DNA of 64,000 nucleotides from Sabellastarte sp. h YS-2021 (taxonomy: Eukaryota; Annelida; Polychaeta; Sabellida; Sabellidae), in assembly GCA_964017235.1 (NCBI GenBank), contig OZ024931.1:100768221-100832220 (forward strand). The letters run 5' to 3'. Of this stretch, positions 33,260 through 42,326 are shown piece after piece (the first letter of the stretch is position 1; each line of letters begins with the position of its first letter). The position numbers and the translations under genes are program-made. The notes under the pieces are model-generated. The model searched no databases. It was not told where the DNA came from and saw only the letters and a list, made by a program, of their open reading frames with translations.

Positions 33260-35290
33260 ATGTCTTCGCCTGGACAGAAACGAGGTTCTTGCGGGCATGT
33301 TATGGCCCTTTTCGACAACCATCAGAAATGCGCGCGTTGTCGTGACAAGGGGGTGGGAGACGACCCCTGTGTCAAGAAACTGGATTGCCAGATCTGTAAG
33401 GCGTTTACGCCTGCACAGATCCAACAGTTAGCAACTCCGACTTACAAGGCAAGGAAGGAACACTCTGAGCAGAAGAAGACTGAAGGTAATGCAAGCACGA
33501 CCCCCACTCTAGTGGACCCTTCAGAAGTTACACTGTTGGGACGGGTTAGCTGTGACAAGTCTCCCTGTGTTGATTCTACTCCAAAACACAAGAAGAAGCG
33601 TTCTGATGGCTCCCCAAGGTCTAATAAACGGAAACACAGCAGCAAACCTACTTCTGACGACCTCAAGTCCCTTGATGACAAGTGGAGTGAGAGATTTTCA
33701 CGTCTAGAAGCTATGCTGGTTAACCAGTCCTTTGCTGTTCCGGTGAGACCGGTGACCTCTGCCTCTGTGGTGCCCAGAGAACACCCTTTCTTTGATCCGG
33801 GTGCTTCTACAAGTATTATGTCTTCTGAGGGCACTGGTGACTTTGCTACGCAGTTGACAGCTACCCAACCTCCGCTGGGGGTTCCCGGTACAGAAGCTGG
33901 GAGAGATGGAGTTGAGAGTGCTACCCACCCTGTTCAGGGCCCCGGTACCTCTGAAGTGTTAGCCACCCAACCTTTACTGGTTCCCGGTGCAGGGACGGCC
34001 ACCCAGCCTGCACAGGCTCCTGGTGCGGGTCCTGAGGTTCTGCCTGCCGGTGCTGAAACTACGCTGCATACCCAGTCGCCTCCCATTGGCCAGAACTGTG
34101 AGGTTGCTAGGGAATCTGATAGTGAGGCTGAGTTGGATGGGGAACCAACATCACCGGCTAGTGTTCACTGCCAGGGTGATTTACCGGACACGGCTACAGA
34201 TCAGGACCTCTCTGAAGACGCCAATTACAGGGAAACTATTAGAGGGGTGAGAAGTTTCATGAGCTGGCATCACATCCCGGATTATGACAACTCAGCTGCC
34301 TCTATGGATGATAACCCTTTTGCCGGTTCCAGAGTGAAGACTACCGGTAATTTGTCAGTTAAATTGCCGGTCGATGAATGGCTCTGCAAAAAACTGGAGA
34401 AACTGAATGTAACTATTGCTGAAGGTTATCCTTCTAGAAATTCTGAAACCAGTGGACTGCTACGTGACCAGTTTGTAAAGACTCCCCGCTCTTCTAAGTG
34501 GTATGATATGCAAGCAGTTAAGAAGGGAGACGGGTCTACCCAGGCTGTATCCCACTGGTCTCCGGAACCGGCAAAGCTGAACAGCATGTTCTCTAGGGTC
34601 GCAAGAAGAAGTTTACCTTCTGCTCCAGCTTCCCGTACGTTCAGCCAGGATACCCTTAGAAGGTGGGAGAAGGCGTTCAGGGAGCAATCCGTGATGTGTA
34701 ATCACGCTGCTGGTTTATCTAGATGCCTTACTAAAGTACAGGATTCAATGGTTACCCAGCTGAAGTCTCTCCGGTCAGATTCATCAAAGGGCAAGAGTGC
34801 TGAAAGAACGCAGCAGGCTGTTGAAGAGCTTCAATATCTGGTGACCTTTAACAGGTCAATTTCCCAAGCTATGCAGCGCACCATGCAGGATCTCTCAGAG
34901 GGAGTGTTCATCAGCATGGCCAACCTCACTCTGGCACGTCGGGATAGCTATTTGGAGTTTATACGTGGTGGAGTTAAACCTGATACCTTAACTGCATTAC
35001 GCACATCTCCAGTACATCTACTCTCATTGTTCCCAGACAGCTTACTGGTCAAGGCAGAAGATGAGATTTCATGTAGTGAGGAGAGGCGTTCTGTGGGTAA
35101 CACACAGAGGAAACCCGGACGTTTTCATCCGTACATTCCCTCCAGTACTAGACCTTCACACAAGCCGGACCGGAAGCCCACTACACCGGCTTGGAAACAA
35201 ATCAGAGACCGGCAAACTGGTCAGAAAGGTGGAGGTAAAGCCTCAAACTTCAACCAAAAGCCGGCCAAAGGATTTAAGAAGCATAAATGA
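33260..35290 (+). CDS. DIRS C Gag-like protein (676 aa, intact)
   Basis: The ATG at 33260 is chosen because it aligns with the ATG of copies B and D; the open frame extends upstream only through a TTG. Residues 11-46 form a Cys/His cluster (C11, H13, H21, C24, C27, C37, C43, C46) likely to bind zinc. Residues ~205-280 are a Pro/Gly/Thr-rich low-complexity stretch of ATQP and VPGAG-type repeats. A conserved block follows (NYRETIRGVRSFMSW, DEWLCKKLEKLN), then a helix-rich region, and a Lys/Arg-rich tail ends KPAKGFKKHK. The position and basic tail fit a nucleic-acid-binding Gag. TGA at 35288 is followed by CAA-TTA. Confidence 0.9.
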   Translation: MSSPGQKRGSCGHVMALFDNHQKCARCRDKGVGDDPCVKKLDCQICKAFTPAQIQQLATPTYKARKEHSEQKKTEGNASTTPTLVDPSEVTLLGRVSCDKSPCVDSTPKHKKKRSDGSPRSNKRKHSSKPTSDDLKSLDDKWSERFSRLEAMLVNQSFAVPVRPVTSASVVPREHPFFDPGASTSIMSSEGTGDFATQLTATQPPLGVPGTEAGRDGVESATHPVQGPGTSEVLATQPLLVPGAGTATQPAQAPGAGPEVLPAGAETTLHTQSPPIGQNCEVARESDSEAELDGEPTSPASVHCQGDLPDTATDQDLSEDANYRETIRGVRSFMSWHHIPDYDNSAASMDDNPFAGSRVKTTGNLSVKLPVDEWLCKKLEKLNVTIAEGYPSRNSETSGLLRDQFVKTPRSSKWYDMQAVKKGDGSTQAVSHWSPEPAKLNSMFSRVARRSLPSAPASRTFSQDTLRRWEKAFREQSVMCNHAAGLSRCLTKVQDSMVTQLKSLRSDSSKGKSAERTQQAVEELQYLVTFNRSISQAMQRTMQDLSEGVFISMANLTLARRDSYLEFIRGGVKPDTLTALRTSPVHLLSLFPDSLLVKAEDEISCSEERRSVGNTQRKPGRFHPYIPSSTRPSHKPDRKPTTPAWKQIRDRQTGQKGGGKASNFNQKPAKGFKKHK

Positions 35291-35296
35291 CAATTA
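35288..35296 (+). promoter_or_regulatory. Candidate leaky-stop context, DIRS C (TGA-CAA-TTA)
   Basis: The gag stop is followed by CAA-TTA, then TTG-TGT-TTC, opening directly into the cysteine-rich frame. It fits stop-CAR-YYA. Confidence 0.55.
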
Positions 35297-35596
35297 TTGT
35301 GTTTCAAATGTGGTCGGATTGAAGGACTCTGTAATTGTATCCGACAAGATGGAGGGTTTGAACCCACCACCAGTGACAGACCAGAAGAACAGCAAAGTGA
35401 CTTTAAATGTAGACTCTTGTGTTGCAAGTGTTCCTATTGTCACTGGGTTGCCACAAAGGAAAGGCGTAAATCCCAATGCATGTCAATTGTACACAAAAAT
35501 AAAATATGTCAAAAATGTTTTTTGTTCTGTAAATCTTGTCACCAATGCCCAACATGCTGTTATAGATCCTCCTGTAGGGGCCAGGTTACAGCAATG
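35291..35596 (+). CDS. Cysteine-rich post-gag frame, DIRS C
   Basis: This is in the gag frame straight after the stop, about 102 codons. Cys pairs include LCFKCGR, LCNC, LCCKCSYC, CQKCFLFC, CHQCPTCC and SSCRGQ. It aligns with the same segment in B and D at the cysteines. It has no ATG at its start, so it would be made only by readthrough of gag or by another recoding or splicing event. It overlaps the pol frame (35349 onward). A zinc-binding role is inferred from the spacing; no family name is assigned. Confidence 0.6.
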
Positions 35597-36950
35597 TTGG
35601 GAGAAATGGGAAACCCTGGGTTCAAGTCCAAAAGTAGTAAACACACTGAGGGAGGGTTACACTCTCCCCTTCTGGTTCAGACCCCACTTCACCAGGTCAC
35701 CGACTGTAATAAGCAACTACCACAATCCAACCAAACAGTCCTTCCTTTTAGAGGCACTGTCTCAGCTGATAAACAAGAATGCAGTCGAACCGGTGGAAAA
35801 TCAAAACTCACTGGGGTTTTACAACCGGCTATTTTTGGTACCCAAACCCAACAACCGGTGGAGACCGATCCTAGACCTGAGCACCTTGAACACCTTTTTA
35901 AACACAGGGACGTTCAAGATGGAAACCCCAGAGACAATAAGAACCTCCCTCCAAGTAGGGGAGTGGGTCACATCCATAGATTTCAAAGATGCATACTTCC
36001 ACATACCCATTCACAGTCAGTCCAGGAAGTACATGCGCTTTCACCTCCAGGGTCGGTCCTACCAGTTCAAAGCCCTTCCCTTTGGCCTTTCCACAGCTCC
36101 CATGGAGTTCACAGTGGTGGCCAAAGAGGTCAAACTCATGGCACTTCAGATGGGTATAAGGATCCACCAGTACCTAGACGACTGGCTTGGTGAGAGCCTC
36201 TACCCACCACACCTGTCTCCAGCATACTCAAACCCTAGTCACACTTTGTCAGGAATTAGGGTGGCTGGTGAACAAAGAAAAGTCAGAGCTGGTTCCCAAA
36301 CAGGTCTTCAACTTTGTAGGTTACCAGTTCGACCTGAAAGAGGGCAAGGTCAGACCAACAGAAGAACGTTGGCAGGCCTTGACACACAAGATCAGATCAA
36401 TACTGTCGGATCCGCTTTGCCCAGTCCGACAATTCATGTCCCTCATAGGTCTACTCACAGCAACGGAAAAGCAAGTCCACTTAGGGCGACTACTCATGAG
36501 ACCCATACAGTGGCACTTGAAAAACAACTGGAGGGTCCCAGAATCACTGGAAAAGGTGATACCGGTCCCCAAGTCCCTCCACCCCCATCTAAGGTGGTGG
36601 CTGGAGGAAAGCAATGTGCTACTAGGTCAACCATTACACCCTCTAAAACATGCTCTGCAGATCTTTACAGACGCATCAAACGAAGGGTGGGGCGCTCACT
36701 TGGATGACCACACTGCAAGAGGAACTTAGTCCCTTCCAGAGAGCAAGTTACACATAAACCACTTAGAGCTAAAAGCGGTATTTCTAGCTCTAAAAGAGTT
36801 TCGAACCCTGGTCTGCAACAAGACAGTGTTGATAGCTACAGACAACACAACAGTGGTTGCCTATATCAACAAAGAGGGGGGGGGATGAAGTCGGGGTCAC
36901 TGTGTGCCCTACTGTGAATAATTCTGATTGCTCCAGGGTGGCCCAACATG
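35349..36950 (+). pseudogene. DIRS C RT / RNase H pol, frameshift + stop + deletion
   Basis: The first in-frame ATG is at 35349 (MEGLNPPP, shared with D). The RT core is intact through YLDDW. One extra T at about 36184 then shifts the frame. The new frame (36187-36729) carries the connection and RNase H start (IFTDASNEGWGAH) and ends at a TAG (36727) that replaces a Trp codon of D. About 360 bp is missing at about 36917, removing the end of RNase H and nearly all of the methyltransferase-like domain. G-run expansion at about 36885 adds a further shift. The polyprotein is not functional. Confidence 0.9.
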
Positions 36951-37089
36951 CCCTGGTTTTGGGACCTGGTAGCAATGTCAAGCCAGATCCCACTGTGTCT
37001 GCCCAGCATACCCAACCTAGTTTCTCAGCCATTCAACCAGGTCCTTCACAGGAACCTGTTGAATCTGAACCTACATGCCTGGCTCCTAG

Positions 37090-38161
37090 AGCCTCAGCAA
37101 TCAAGGAGCAAGGCTTCTCTGAGGCAGTGGCAGCACGAATTGAGGCTCCTCAAAGAAGATCAACCAGATCTGTCTATGAGGCAAAGTGGACCATTTTTAT
37201 AAAGTGGTGCCTCAGTAATCAGGTGGACTTCAGGGCACCACCTCTGAAAGCCATTGCTGACTTCCTCCTGCACTTGTTTCAGGAGAAGAAGTTACAACCA
37301 GGCACTATTGATGGCTACAGATCCGCCATTGCTGACAAACTGGGCAATTCCACCATTAATGTCAGCAAAGATGAGAATCTCACTCGTCTCCTGGATAGTT
37401 TCCATAGAGACAGACCTAAGGGCAGGAGGGGCATCCCCTCCTGGAACCTTTCACTGGTTTTACATCAGCTCACAAAGGCTCCCTTTGAACCCATGAAAGA
37501 GGCCTCCTTGAAACATTTATCTTTCAAGACTGTTTTCTTGCTGGCTTTGGGTTCAGGTAAACGCAGGAGTGAGATCCATGCTTGGTTACATAAGAACATC
37601 AGACACCAGTCAGACTGGTCTAAGGTGTCTTTGTACCCCTCACCCAGCTTCCTATCCAAGAATCAGCTGGCTAAGGAAGGTCCAGATAGTGTGGCACCAG
37701 TGGTCATCCCAGCCCTGGCACCATCTCTGGATAGGTCACTCAAGGGTGACAGGTCCCTATGTCCAGTTAGAGCTCTGTGCTACTACTTGGACAGGACTGC
37801 AGACCTCAGGCAGAATAAGGAGTTAGTCTTTGTCTCCTTCAAGAAGGGTTTTGATAAAGACATCTCACCTGCCACCATCTCCTCATGGATCAAACAGACT
37901 GTGATTCTGTGCTATGAGCTCTCTGACCAGGAGGCCCTCACCTTACATCAGGTTAAAGTCCATGATGTTAGGGCCTTTGCTGCCTCTAAGGCTTTCCAAT
38001 CAGGGATTTCCTTAGATCAGATCTTGTCAGCCTGCCACTGGAAATCTCACAACACCTTCACCCAATTCCATTTGAAGGATGTTGCCTGGGCTGACTCGGA
38101 GCTTTTCCACCTGGGACCTGTAGTGGCTGCCCAGCAGGTGCACCACCAGGCCCAGAAGTGA
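37090..38161 (+). pseudogene. DIRS C tyrosine recombinase with Tyr-to-His at the nucleophile
   Basis: The frame is open and carries RSTRSVYEAKWTIF, GKRRSEIHAW, HDVRAFAASK and CHWKSHNTF. The residue matching the catalytic Tyr of B and D (FTQFYLKDV) is His here (FTQFHLKDV; codon CAT at 38069-38071). Tyrosine recombinases need that Tyr to form the covalent DNA link, so strand cleavage should be abolished. No ATG starts the domain; the open frame begins upstream in the overlap with pol. All other lengths match copy D. Confidence 0.88.
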
Positions 38162-38363
38162 GGGGATATTGTATATATCTAGATATGTACATATTGTAAA
38201 TATGTTAGATATGTACATAATGTAAATATGTTGAATGTACATATATTTTCAATAAAAAAAAAAAATTTTAAAAAACTGTGACTTGCTTCCCTTGGGAAGT
38301 TTATTTCTTCTGGGACTGAACTCAGCCCCTCTCTCTCTTTCTTTCCCTTCTCAGACCGACTCT

Positions 38364-38389
38364 GGAAGGAAAGAAAAAGGGGGGGGGGG
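38364..38389 (+). other. Polypurine tract of DIRS C
   Basis: An uninterrupted purine run GGAAGGAAAGAAAAA plus eleven G lies about 160 bp before the internal complementary region and is followed by CAACGTCGGT and a GGTTAACCGGT palindrome core. Confidence 0.55.
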
Positions 38390-38551
38390 CAACGTCGGTA
38401 GACTCCCGGTTAACCGGTGAGCTGGTGGCCGACCTTGACCTGTCAGGGTTCTCTGACCCTAGGTCTAATGGGCCTGTACTATTTTGTTTTGTTATTAGTT
38501 CACATAAGTCCCTAGCTGCTTACCCGCCTACCAATCGGTAGTTATTCAGCA

Positions 38552-38643
38552 ATTATCAATTGGATAGGATGTATTAACGCAATAAAATTGCAAATTTAAT
38601 AAGTAAATTAAATTTTTATAAGTTAATACCCTATCCAATGGAC
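38552..38643 (+). repeat. Internal complementary region of DIRS C
   Basis: The complement of the left end (TTGGATAGGATGTATTAACG) joins the complement of the right end across GCAAT-AAA-ATTGC. The first bases (ATTATCAATTGG) differ slightly from the left terminus. Confidence 0.9.
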
Positions 38644-38704
38644 AGGCAAGGCCCACCCAACCGGCCCCGCTATCAGCTTACTAGGGGTCTTACTAGGATT
38701 AGAC

Positions 38705-38921
38705 ACGAAAAAGATGCTATGACGTCAAGAGGTGTAAACAGGAAATGAAGTACAATGCGCCACTTGGCGAATGCACACTCTGTGACCGGTCCTGCCGGTA
38801 GTATATACAGGACGTCTTTTTCTGACGTTTGGCGGGACCGGTCATGCCGGCCGGTAAAGCAATTGTCCATTGGATAGGGTATTAACTTATAAAAATTTAA
38901 TTTACTTATTAAATTTGCAAT
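38705..38921 (+). repeat. Right inverted terminal repeat of DIRS C
   Basis: The reverse complement matches the left ITR, including the copy-specific word AGAGGTGTAAACAGG. The outer ~57 bp are right-end specific and end GCAAT before TTT. Confidence 0.9.
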
Positions 38922-38924
38922 TTT

Positions 38925-41040
38925 GTGTCACTAACAGCTTTGATGGAAGACAAAAATGTCTTGATGAATTAAATTCCAATTTGGCATATTGATGAAACTT
39001 TTCCTCAAGGTGTGCCCTATTTAAGGTGACCTTAAACTCACAGTAGTAAGATTCTTATATTGATTTGAAGGTTTTTTGTTCCGGACAGTATCTCAAAAAT
39101 TTGTTGATGGATTCAATTCAAATTTGGCATGTGCTTGTAACTGGTTTTCGAGGTGTGCCTTACTTTAAGGTGACCTTAAACTCTCATGTATTAAAAGGTT
39201 ATATTGGGTTTACATCATTTTTGAATAGAGTATACTGGAAACAACTTGAGAAATTTCATTCAAATTTTGCATGTATATGTAACTGGCCACAGGTAAGTGC
39301 ATTTCAATAAGGTGACCTTAAACTCCCAGTAATAACCAAATTATATTCACTTTAAGTGTGGCAATTTTTCAACAGTATTTCAAACACTATGCAATTCTAA
39401 GCATCTTTCAAGTTGTGGATGTAACAAACCGTGAACAAAACCTACAGGAAAAGATTCCCTTAAACTCTCTCACATCTGCAAACTAACTCTTTGAGTTTAA
39501 GGTTGGGACAATTTTTTGGTTTTTAAAAGATATTTGATGTGCTAATTAAGACTTTATTCTTTGATATTCATCATATATATCTGTTTACACCAAAAAAGTT
39601 CTTTTGTAAGGTTATAGTAAATTCCTGATATTTCATAAACTTATGAGTTTAAGGTTGCATTTCTTTTGTGTCACTAGCAGCTATGTTTAAAGACAAGTAT
39701 GGTCAGTGTCGTTGTCAGACATCCTTTCCAGAGAGTATCTCAAAAATGGCATGATGGATTGAATTCCAATTTGGCATGTGCATGTAACTGGTTCTCAAGG
39801 TGTGCCCCATTTTAAGGTAACCTTAAACTCCCAGTAGTAACATACTTCTATTGAGGTTAAGGTTATTCATTTCCAGACAGTATCTCAAATATGGGTTGAT
39901 GGATTCAAATTTGCCATGTGGTTGTAACTGGGTTTCAAGGTGTGCCCTATTTTAAGGTGACCTTAAACTCATACATATTAAAAAGGTATTTGTTAAGTTT
40001 ACATTTTTTATTTTTCCATAGATTACACTGAAAATAAATTAAGAAATTTCATCCAAATTTTGCCTTGTATATGTAACTGGCCATAGATAAGTGTCATACA
40101 TTAAGGTGACCTTAAACTACCAGTAATAACAGAGTTATATTCACTTTAAGTCTGACAATTTTTAAACAGTATTTCAAATACTGTGCAATTCTATGCATGT
40201 TTCAGTTGTGGATGTAACAAACCTTGAACAGAACCTTCAGGAAAAGATTACCTTAAACTCCTTACCTTAAACTAACATTGACTCTAAGGTTAGGACAGTT
40301 GTTTTGGTGTTTGGAAGATATTTGATGTGCTGAGATTTTTTCATCGATATTCATCATGTACATATATTTAGACCAAAAAATAAGTCTCCTTTGTAAGGTT
40401 ACAATAAATTGCTGATATTATAGAAACTTATGAGTTTAAGGTTGTAAGAGTTTGGTGTCACTCAGTTGTGATGGATCACCTATAGGACCAGCATCGTCAT
40501 CACACTTTGTTTCTGGAAAATATGTCAAAAATTGCAAGTAGGATGAAATTCAAATTTGGTATGTGGGTGTTGCTAGTCATCGACGTGTACCCTATTTTAA
40601 GATGACCTCAAACTCCCATTTATAACACATTTATATTGAATTTTACTTTTGCGATTTGTGGGCAATAGCTTAAAGATGGCTTCACAGATTCAAAACAAAT
40701 TTGGTACGTGGATGTAACTGGTCAAGGTGTGGCCCACTTTAAGGTGACCTTAAACTCCTACTGATAATATAACTATATTGAATTTAAGTTTTTCAATTTC
40801 TGGAGAGTATTTCAATTCTGCATGACAGATTTAATTTAAATTTGGTATGTTGGTGTATCTAGTCCTGAAGGTGTGCCCTATTTTAAGGTGACCTTAATCT
40901 CCCATGTGTAACAGAATGTTACTGAGCTCAACTTTTTCTATGATTCCACAAAGTATACCAAAATGGCATGACATATTTGATCTATATTTTACAGGTACAT
41001 GTAACTGATGTTGCAGAAATGCCCTGAGACTACATTGAGG
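38925..41040. repeat. Repeat R1, right part (after DIRS C)
   Basis: It resumes GTGTCACTAACAGCTTTGATG exactly where 32944 stopped and follows 3616-5690 closely, including shared small subunits with AAGGTGACCTTAAACTC. There is a small deletion relative to copy 1 near 38950. No gene. Confidence 0.88.
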
Positions 41041-41760
41041 TGATCTAAATTTGGTGTGGAAGTTTAATGGCATGAGAGTTTGTGTGTGATATCTTGGCAA
41101 TATCTGGCAACAAGTGTTGCCGTGGCAACACTTTTTCATGTTTCTTGGGCTTTAATATCTTTTTGGGAGTTCTTAGCATTCCAAACCCCTGCATGGATTG
41201 GAGCTGATTAGTTTTATAACGATAACTGGCAACAGGTGTTGCCATGGCAACACTTATTTCTGTTTCTTGGACTTTTATGGGTTCTTTGCTTTCCATACCC
41301 CTGCACAGACTGGGGCAGATAAGTTTTTCGGCAAACCTGGCAACAAGTGTTGCCATGGCAACAAGTGTTGCCATGTCAACACTTTTTTCTTTTTCTTGCA
41401 AATATTTTTATGGGTTCTTTGCTTCCATACCCCTGCACAGACTGGAACTGATTAGTTTTTCAGCAAACCTGGCAATAAGTGTTGCCATGGCAACACTTTT
41501 TTCTGTTTCTTGGGCTTATAAATATTTTATGGGTTCTTTGCTTTCCGTACCCCTACACAGACTGGGGCGGATTAGTTTTTCGGCAAACCTGGCAACAAGT
41601 GTTGCCATGGCAACACTTTTTTTCTGTTTCTTTGACTTTTATTCCTGTGGATTTTTTGCATTCCAAACCCCTGCAGGAATAGGAGCTGGTTAGCTTCTTC
41701 AGCAATATCAGGCAGCTAGTGTTGCCATGGAAACAGTTTTTTTCTGTTTCTCCGTTATGC
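41041..41760. repeat. Tandem array with perfect GTGTTGCCATGGCAACAC palindromes
   Basis: About six units of ~115-130 bp share CTGGCAACAAGTGTTGCC and CCCCTGCACAGACTGG. Four or more carry the 18 bp perfect palindrome GTGTTGCCATGGCAACAC (for example near 41239, 41349, 41481 and 41600). A long minus-strand and plus-strand ORF here is only repeat translation. The family recurs at 12640-13320 and begins again at about 63930. Confidence 0.88.
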
Positions 41761-42141
41761 ATATAAAAAGTCCTGAAGAAACCTGTATGGTAAAGTGACC
41801 TAACACTCCACAAGATTAGACAATGCTCGTTTATCAGTGCAGAATTGATAGACAATGATCTTGCTTGTTTCCTCTCCCACAAAATGGCGGACAAATATAA
41901 GCCCTTGTTTCCTCTATGAAGAGAGGAGTTGAACAAATAGAAGTTCTTCTTTGCTCCATGAAGAGGGGAAGCAGACAAGACAGGACATCTTGCACAATGC
42001 ATTAATTTGTGTGGTCATATGACTAGCAGTTTAAGTTATATTTTTCAACAAGGTGGGGCTTCACCATGACTCAGTCCTTCTGAAAGATGGTCTGGATTTG
42101 CAAAAATGCTGCACGTCAACTATTTTTGTCTACCTGGCATA
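41761..42141. other. No gene seen
   Basis: This is a short stretch between the palindrome array and the truncated left end of DIRS D. GTTTCCTCTC/ATGAAGAG words occur twice. I see no coding or RNA gene. Confidence 0.5.
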
Positions 42142-42326
42142 CCAGGTGGCGCATCGTACTTCATTTCCTGTTTACCTATTGACGTCATAGCATCTTTTTT
42201 CGTTTGGCGCGAAAGAGTGTGCAGAAGATTTTCTTCAGAGATACGTTTTTGAAGTTTTACAACGAACTCTTCCAAGTTTCTTGTTTTTTATTAGTACGGA
42301 GTAATTCTACAACGTTCCTGATCATT

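Larger units (their letters stand above)
32948..38921 (+). mobile_element. DIRS-type retrotransposon, copy C (complete termini)
   Basis: Left end ATTGCGTTAATACATCC is preceded by TTC (32945-32947), and right end GCAAT by TTT (38922-38924). The uninterrupted relative at 3608-3640 (GCATTATTTTGTGTCAC) shows that only one trinucleotide is involved and defines the ends. Components are left ITR (32948-33136), gag, cysteine-rich frame, pol, recombinase, polypurine tract, internal complementary region and right ITR. Gag is intact; pol and recombinase are not. Confidence 0.95.

Noticed and set aside
33442-33834. Minus-strand ORFs inside gag and pol of C and D
   Set aside because: They are antisense shadows of the sense coding frames, without domains.
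41244-42002. 149-residue ORFs on both strands
   Set aside because: They are repeat translation through the GGCAAC array, which is stop-poor on both strands.
42204-42326. Upstream extension of the D gag ORF from 42204 (and of C from 33137)
   Set aside because: These starts are TTG codons. The shared ATG (42327 and 33260) lines up with copy B and is the plausible start in an animal mRNA.
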